From positions 558,001 to 622,000 of the forward strand of contig JAQFVV010000322.1 of assembly GCA_028023455.1 (NCBI GenBank): a DNA stretch of 64,000 nt, in the 5' to 3' direction. This DNA comes from Epiperipatus broadwayi. Lineage: Eukaryota > Onychophora > Udeonychophora > Euonychophora > Peripatidae. Positions 57,662 to 64,000 of this stretch are shown piece after piece (within the stretch, counting starts at the first letter, position 1; every line of letters begins with the position of its first letter). The position numbers and the translations under genes were made by a program. A model generated the notes under the pieces. It had not been told where the DNA came from, did no database searches, and saw only the letters and a program-made list of their open reading frames with translations.

Positions 57662-60232
57662 TGTAAGAGATGACTTACAACCAACCATCATACCTATCCT
57701 AGTTTTTTTGCTGTTTGAATTCCGGCCAATTGATAGGCAAATAATTTATCCTACATAGTTGTTTATATATATGAAACATACATATAAACTAATATTTTTA
57801 TCTATTTTGAGAAATTAATTCTTATTTTTTTTATATATATCTTGAAAGCAGACAGATTCGTTATATATACATGAAATATATATATAAACATAAATCAACT
57901 AATATGTTTGTTTATTTGTAGAAATTATTTTTTTTTATTCACTTAATATCATTAACAACAAAAAATAATTAATTGACTGATAAGATAAACATGACATCAA
58001 AATATATATGAGGTCAAAATAGTTGCTAAGTGATTGAGTTTAAATAATGAAGACTAAATAAAATAATAATGTTTTATAATTTGTCTTTTTTGATTAGTTT
58101 GTAACAATAGGTTTTAGCTAGCACAAGAAAACAATCTAGCGTTTTTCACTTGCTGGCTTACAACAAAACCATCAGCACATAAAGTTAAGTCTTTTATTTT
58201 TTTTTTTTTTAAAAAAAAGAAAAACTGTTTGGCATTTAAAAACAGTAAGGATATGAAATTTAAAAACTTAATGCCTATACTTTAAAGTCAATACAAAATC
58301 TTTATAACTTGGATACAAGGAAACTGGAAATTTAATCTTAGCTGGTGAAGTGACAAACATCAATTTATAATTAGCAGGAATGAGCTAAAGATTTAATTTA
58401 TTCTGCAAGATTAAGCCATTTTCTTATATATATTGAAGCCACAATATAAATAATAGTCATTGATAAAATGGTCATTACAATGTGTGTGGGGTAAAGCCAA
58501 TACTGTGGGCGTTCCCAAGTTATCTTTAATGTCATTATAAAATCCATCAAAATGTCTATTTTACAAAATGCTGGTGAACATCAATCTTCAATGAATGTAT
58601 ATACGCTCAGAAGAGATAATTGGTATGTGTTTGTTTTAAACAAGTAGCATGAAATATAAATATCAATAGAGTTGGTGAACAAGAACGTTAAGCCTGGAGA
58701 TAGACATTTAAGTTTATAAACTCTTAACTGTGGACAAAATGCTTGCTTTCCTCAGGATTTATATAGCTATTTTCCTATTTGATTCACGGGATTTTTTTTT
58801 ATTGATTTTTTTTGTTTTTTATTATTTCTATTTGAAATGTTCTTTTTATTTGTGTATTCAAATCTCATTTTCAAATTCAGTCACCTGTATTTTAAAAGTG
58901 GGAACAGTGAATGGATATGTATCATATGCTGATATATAAAGGGGAAAATGGATCATAGTCAATAAATGTGTATAATTATTAATAAAAGTAAATTTACAGA
59001 TCTCTCTGGCAATTCAACACTGATCCATCAAAGCGACCTCAAGTAAGGTTTTTATATAATTAACATTAAGTGCCAATTCTAGAACAAACAAAACTATATT
59101 ATTTACTATTAAGTTTTTAATAATATCTATCTGAATGCACAATTAATCAACTTGGGTAAATGATCTTTTTTTTATCTTTCATTAATTTTTACTATGACTT
59201 ACATACACATATAGATGGGAATGGGACTATATTTTTTTTCTTTAAAAAAAAAATATAAGTATATTTACCCCAACCTATAAACATCATTCTAATAATTATA
59301 TTAATGGGATAGATTTAGAATTACTGAACTCTCACTTTGCTATTCCTTTTTTGTTTTATATATATATATATATATATTTTGTTTTATATATATATATAGT
59401 GAATTATTTAATATCATTTTATATATACTGTACTTTGAATTATTTTGTTTCTCTAGTGTAAATAAAGATTGATTGAGGACAGACTTCTATCATGAAATCT
59501 GAATCAGGGAAATTTATTGGGTTAAGCCATCAAAATGATAGCAGACCAGTCATGTTAACTTAATATATTTTTTTTTTGTAAATATTTGTTAGATTATTAA
59601 TAAACGTATTGAGTTGTTTAAACCAATCTGATCTCTGTTTGATCATCATTATCATCATTATGCATTTATACCATTAAAAGTTTCATCATCACTATCATTA
59701 TGAAGTTACACCATTAAAGGTTTGATGATAACCATCATCATTATGTATTGCTCTCCTAAATGATTCATCATCATCAGTATTTTTTGTATCTATGCTTATA
59801 CATAGGCATATTTGGTCAATAATTAAGTAGGTCCTTCCCTGAAGAGAGCTGCCTGCAAGAACTCCCTGAGTTTGAATTCTGTGGTGTAATGAGGCCCAAA
59901 AAGGGAGATGTAATGAATATGCACTAATCTAAATTACATTGAAATGTTGTAAGTAAATTATAAGTTAGCATACTAAAAGTAGATGTGATTTGGAACTAGG
60001 CATTTCATTGTGACATCTTTAGCATCCTATTCAAAGGCCTAGGTCTGACAGTAGTGAGATGCGCTTCCTTTGTTATATACCATTTCTGATTCGGTAATAT
60101 CTGGCGCACCCAAATGGGATGTCGAATCATTGACCTAGGATATGATTTGTTGTAAGTTGTTTGACACATTTTATTCAAATCATCCAACTTAGTCATATTT
60201 TACGTCATCTTTTGGTATACCCTACAGTTCCG
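57662..60232 (+). repeat. 3' long terminal repeat (about 2.6 kb) of LTR element 2
   Basis: Direct repeat of 51267-53767. Ends CCCTACAGTTCCG. After that the two flanks diverge: the 5' copy goes into the primer site, this one into a TTATTATATATATATA flank. The sequence before the 5' LTR, GTTATATATAT, is similar, so a short AT target duplication is possible but cannot be proved. Differences between the LTRs include small deletions (for example 57959 and 59119) and many single-base changes, so the insertion is not recent. Confidence 0.92.
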
Positions 60233-60239
60233 TTATTAT

Positions 60240-60960
60240 ATATATATAACCAGTCACTGTGAATATAATTAACAAAAGTACGTTGTTAAATATTTATTGA
60301 CAAGGTAATATCAATAACAAAGAATATATTAAAATATTAATTAGTTCTTAGTTTGAATAACAGTAACATGAAGAACAATTCACTGAAGACATACATTACT
60401 CAACAGAGTGTGTATCTCTTTTTCTAAGGGAATAAGGCAATATTAATGCATTTATGCCTTGTTGCAGTCAGCATAATTTAGAAAATATCTGTTTCCCTTT
60501 CCATTATTCAGTAACTGCTATGATGACAGCTTCATTAGAGGAGACTTATTTTTTCTCTCTACTGTCTTGTCTTTTCTAAGCTTTCTTACTTTTATAGATA
60601 TGCAAATGAGAGTCTATTTGCAGTGCTCTCTAACTTTCTTATTTTCATTCTCCATATTGGAGAGCCCAATCGTTAGTACAACATAGACATACTAGCATGC
60701 TAAAATCTAATCAGATATTCCAGTCCTTCCTCCACTCCAAAATTAATAGATTTAATGGCAAACAAAATCTTCAAACTTAGCCAGTAGTCAGCTTATTCTT
60801 AGAGTTTTAGTTATTACCATCATAGTTTCAGTTGCTGCAATAATGAACTCTTATTGTCAAGTGCATCTTCTTCATTTACTTTTAAATCTATGCTAAAATC
60901 TGGATAAGTTATTATTACATCTTTTTTTAGCATTGGATTATTACAACATTTCTTTTGATC
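60240..60960 (-). other. Flank and possible 3' LTR of Gypsy element 3
   Basis: A minus-strand integrase ends at about 61.1 kb, so its 3' LTR should lie here. On the minus strand a TATA-like CTATAAAAGTAAG occurs near 60600. The matching 5' LTR would be beyond the window, so this cannot be confirmed. Confidence 0.25.
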
Positions 60961-61131
60961 AAGGTCAGGTATAGGATCCTCATAGCAGCATCATAGATGA
61001 TTTATATGTTTTGTAAACTCTTTATCATTGCAACCAGTCTTACCTGTTTTGAAAGCACGTTTACAATTATTCTTGTTATCCATTGACATTTAAGCAAATC
61101 TCGGATTCATATTTGTTCACTTGTTAAGAAA

Positions 61132-61500
61132 TTAATGAAATTTTGATTTTTCTCTTAATATAATAACTGTAGGTAACAACTGAGTTAAATAAATATGGAA
61201 AGAGCGACACATCAGCAATTCTGCTGGAGTTTTTTGTGTTACTGTATTCAGCATGAAATATTGGCTGTACATTGCTTCTACCAAAGCTTTAGACATGTTT
61301 TTAAATTTCATTTTATTCAATATATATATTAAACTTTGTACATTTTTTTCTGCAATTCTATTACTCTCAGAATGATAAGAAGAAGTAAGTACACACTTGA
61401 TCTCTCTATCACACAGGAAATTAATAAATCTCTGAGAAGCCTGAACCATTATTGGTCACAATGAGCTTTGGGAAACCATGGGTGGCAAAGTTTTCATTTA
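61132..61500 (-). pseudogene. Gypsy element 3: integrase core
   Basis: The minus strand reads HGFPKLIVTNNGSGFSEI, the second catalytic motif with Asn in place of Asp (TNNG). FINFLCDREIKCVLTSSYHS then leads to ESNRIAEKNVQSLIYILNK, where the third catalytic Glu is present. The final ...TQKTPAELLMCRSFHIYL is the typical end of the core in Mag-like/K02A2.6-like Gypsy integrases. One frame break lies at about 61450. The Asp-to-Asn change would inactivate it. It belongs to a Gypsy lineage different from elements 1 and 2. Confidence 0.85.
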
Positions 61501-61757
61501 ATGCAGTTATAATTACATTCGTTGCTTGTATTCTTGACCAACTTATATTTCAGTCCATTTTGAATAATCATCAACTAATATCAGTATTAGATGTATACCC
61601 AATGGACCTGTGTGATTTAAATGGACATGAGTCCAAGGGGTCAAGGATCTTGTCCACATTTATGATTTTTTTGGGTGATAACTTAACCATTTTTTTACTA
61701 AACATTCAATATCTCCAGCTATATTAAGTCACCAGACGTAAGAATGAGCAAGAGCTT

Positions 61758-61960
61758 TTATTCTGATAATTCCCAGGTGACTTTATGTAACAAGTTTAGT
61801 ACTTGAATTTTACCAGCAAGAGTACCGAGTATATGATCTGTGTTCAGTATGAATTTACTATAAACTGAAAGTCTATCTCTATTAATCCAAATTATTATAT
61901 CCAATTCAGGGGAACAGATATTCATCCACCCTCTTTTTATCCATTTCACAGTGTTCGTAA
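61758..61960 (-). pseudogene. Gypsy element 3: region between RNase H and integrase
   Basis: A 63-codon minus-strand frame, KWIKRGWMNICSPELDIIIW and INRDRLSVYSKFILNTDHIL, then LLHKVTWELSE. The end corresponds to the start of the integrase zinc-binding HHCC region (a His in LLH and more in the broken sequence to the left). Only weakly conserved. Confidence 0.5.
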
Positions 61961-62173
61961 CTTTTATCTCATCTAGTCCATTCTGCTGCTACAGTACTAT
62001 TTATTATCTGCGATTTCATTAAATCTATACAATATATTTCTTTAATCAAATATATTTTTTCTTTATGATCAGCTAATCGTGATAATCCATCTGCATGTCC
62101 AATTTCACTTACTGGTTTGAAAATTACTTGATAATCATAATGAGGACAATATATTTATCCAACGTAACATTTG

Positions 62174-62449
62174 TTAGCTTACTTGATTGAGATTTTTTTT
62201 TTCAGAACCGAAAATTCCTATGGAAGAGTCATGGTCTGTACAAATCTTAAACTTCCACCCATAAATATATTGGTGAAACTTTTTCATTGCAAATATGACA
62301 GCTAACTCCTCCTTGCCAATCTGTCTATAATTCTTTTTAGCTGATGTAGGTACTCTCCAGTCATGCACGATTGGATGTTCACCTCCAAAACATGGGTGAG
62401 AAATAACAGCTCCTACATTGTATTCTGGAGCATCAGTCATTAAAATCAC
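62174..62449 (-). pseudogene. Gypsy element 3: RNase H
   Basis: The minus strand reads ILMTDAPEYNVGAVISHPC (first Asp in TDAP). KKNYRQIGKEELAVIFAMKK follows (Glu in KEEL), then FHQYIYGWKFKICTDHDSS (Asp in TDHD). These are the three acidic positions readable in the Gypsy RNase H, all retained as read. The next part continues IGIFGSEKKNLNQVS and is then broken. It removes the RNA template during cDNA synthesis and follows the RT region. Confidence 0.87.
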
Positions 62450-62717
62450 TTTGATAATGGACCAATAAACATTCTAAAGTTAACATCTTTTTTGCAATAT
62501 TAAAAGCCTTTCCATGCTTACTGTTCTAGTTCCAACATTGTTTCTTTTTAAGAAGTTAGATATAATGGAGATAAATAATGCAATTTATGAGTCCTAAAAA
62601 CACTTACAGCTCTTTCATATTTCTAGGCTTAACAGTGTTATTAATAGCTTTAACTTACTGTGAGCATTTATAACATATCCAAGAAATTTTTTCTTTTTTG
62701 CAGACCAAATACATTTG

Positions 62718-63000
62718 CTAACATTTATATTTTGCTTTTGACTTTGCTGATTTTGACCAGATTAAATTTACCCAATTTTCCAATTCAGAATCTGTTGCAC
62801 CTGTAATCAAAATATTTAGATAAGGAATTACACCATCCATGAATCTAAACAACATATCCATTATTACCTGGAAAACATTAGGCATGATACATATACCATA
62901 AGGTAATTTATTACATTTAAATAATCTCTTATGTGATCCCAATGTCAACAACTCAGCTGTATTTTTAGGTGAAAAGCTTCTTTCAAGTCTATCTGTGTGA
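62718..63000 (-). pseudogene. Gypsy element 3: reverse transcriptase palm
   Basis: On the minus strand FTQIDLKEAFHLKIQLSC has the first catalytic Asp in the IDL motif. After a stop, KRLFKCNKLPYGICIMPNVF is the LPFG-type motif. GVIPYLNILITGATDSELEN corresponds to the YxDD active site, which reads YLNI: both Asp are lost. The copy cannot synthesise DNA. The N-terminal RT part follows at 63182-63385. Confidence 0.87.
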
Positions 63001-63181
63001 AATAATTAGCTTCTGTAATAACGCCAGTACTTTGCGGACATTAGGTACCAGATATGACTCTGTCTTTATATATGTATTAACAGTAATCTTACAATCACCA
63101 CATATGAGAGAAGTTCCATCTGGCTTACTATGGGCATGGTTCATAGCAAATCTTCTGTTGGCATTAAGACTCCTTTAGTGC

Positions 63182-63385
63182 TCATTTAAAGTTTCTTCCA
63201 CTTTCTTTTAAAGTGAATGGCACCTTAAGAGGTTTGCTGATAATTGGTTCCACATTATTTATCAATTCCATATTTACTGGTCTTTTTTCTAATTCTGCTA
63301 ATCCAGACTTGAACATTTCCATGTATCTTCTTTTCATAGGGGTTTCCATATGGATTGTCTTTAATATATTCATTCTTATATCCAA
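63182..63385 (-). pseudogene. Gypsy element 3: region before the RT core
   Basis: A 67-codon minus-strand frame: DIRMNILKTIHMETPMKRRY, a short Lys/Glu linker, then PIISKPLKVPFTLKESGRNF. The last part resembles the start of a Gypsy RT, where the ...P(V/I)..P..VP(Y/F) motif stands before the fingers. Protease lies just to its right. Confidence 0.6.
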
Positions 63386-63469
63386 AAGTTCAAACCAGTT
63401 TCTATCTATAATAGATTTACATCTTTATTTATTACATGCAATACAAGGGATCTTTGCCTAGAGTTCAAC

Positions 63470-63680
63470 TTTACCGGAACTATTATTTGCCATGAATACC
63501 AATTTTATTTCCATTTATATCTGTTACAATCTCGTCTGTCTTTTTTAGTACAAGTTTCTTTTCATAGCTTTCATTAATTCGAATCCTATCTTTGTGTGAC
63601 ATTAAAAACAAACCTGTTCTGCTATCAATTTTTATTGTTACCCAATTATCACAAACTGATACTTCTAGAAGTATACGATC
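63470..63680 (-). pseudogene. Gypsy element 3: aspartic protease, active site altered
   Basis: The minus strand reads VTIKIDSRTGLFLMSHKDRI, then a Lys-rich spacer and TDINGNKIGIHGK. The D-[ST]-G active site reads D-S-R, so the Gly is lost. The spacing to the second motif (DINGNKI.I.G) is normal. The frame stops directly after this motif. Confidence 0.65.
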
Positions 63681-63734
63681 TATTGTTTTGTTATTTACAT
63701 TCTTTATTACTAATTTCTTGTGCTCTGCTTTTCC

Positions 63735-63905
63735 CCCAAATTTGTAATCCCTTTTTTTTAAAGTGATTTTTGATTTTTAAAATGACATATAACAGTTAAA
63801 TGACATCTAGTATCACAAATTCTGCATATTTTTTTCTTATGGTTACAGTTCATTTATAAATGTCTAGCTTTTCCATACCAATAACATGTTTGTATTTTTT
63901 AATGC
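63735..63905 (-). pseudogene. Gypsy element 3: Gag zinc knuckles
   Basis: On the minus strand KIQTCYWYGKARHL, a stop, MNCNHKKKICRICDTRCHLT and VICHF correspond to two CCHC knuckles (C-x2-C-x4-H-x4-C). The first has Tyr in place of its second Cys and the second has normal C..C...H...C spacing. It marks the Gag end of element 3, whose remaining gag and 5' LTR lie beyond the window. Confidence 0.65.
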
Positions 63906-64000
63906 ATATCAGAAATCTCACAGGCTGAGATGCTGTAAATTCTGAATCATTTTTCAACACTATCTCCTGAACTATGCTCTTCTCTATGACCCCTTTGTAG

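Noticed and set aside
60005-60196. 63-residue minus-strand frame at the end of the 3' LTR
   Set aside because: Lies within the LTR, and the 5' LTR copy does not keep the frame.

Overview
The window is very A+T-rich (roughly three quarters by eye) and eukaryotic. It has GT-AG exon borders, long AT-rich non-coding stretches, compound TA/TG and TA/GA microsatellites and many decayed retroelements. GIY-YIG Penelope-like elements, RTE-like and other non-LTR retrotransposons, Gypsy-type LTR elements and MITEs, together with a Rif1-like exon, point to an animal, most likely an invertebrate. I cannot name the species. No prokaryotic gene, rRNA or CRISPR array is seen.

Host gene: the only host coding sequence I can support runs on the + strand. 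A short exon (15600-15711) joins in phase, across a 24.75 kb intron, to a 774-base exon (40463-41236). The longer exon carries a nuclear-localisation-like basic cluster and a PP1-docking-like KHVVF motif. The residues after that motif resemble the C-terminal region of the telomere/replication-timing factor Rif1. A phase-compatible possible last exon lies at 43766-43970. Most mobile DNA in the first 40 kb sits inside the big intron or upstream of the first recognised exon.

Layout: 0.3-1.7 kb, two fold-back repeats. 4.4-6.1 kb, two head-to-head Penelope-like GIY-YIG remnants. 7.3-10.8 kb, an old L1/Tx1-like LINE relic. 11.9-12.9 kb, MITE copy A. 13.3-14.3 kb, an almost perfect palindrome built from a Penelope-like endonuclease tail with hammerhead-like motifs. 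15.6 kb, exon. 16.8-18.4 kb, an unclassified block with richer GC. 20.4-21.9 kb, 5'-truncated LINE. 22.1-32.2 kb, a minus-strand Gypsy element (gag, PR, RT, RNase H, IN) whose RNase H is split by a nearly full-length LINE and by MITE copy B. 35.1 kb, a well-formed type I hammerhead ribozyme candidate. 39.3-40.1 kb, a fold-back related to the one at 0.3 kb. 40.5-44 kb, Rif1-like exons. 49.4-51.1 kb, RTE-like LINE. 51.3-60.2 kb, an LTR element with 2.5 kb LTRs and a deleted interior. 60.3-64 kb, a third Gypsy-type element on the minus strand, running off the window.

Every transposon reading frame seen is interrupted, so none of these copies looks autonomous. The most interesting items are the hammerhead candidate at 35.08 kb and the recurrence of degenerate hammerhead-like motifs in fold-back and Penelope-like repeats. 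Next are the two MITE copies with matching terminal inverted repeats, the giant-LTR element with an unassigned open region, and the Rif1-like gene whose intron has absorbed this load.
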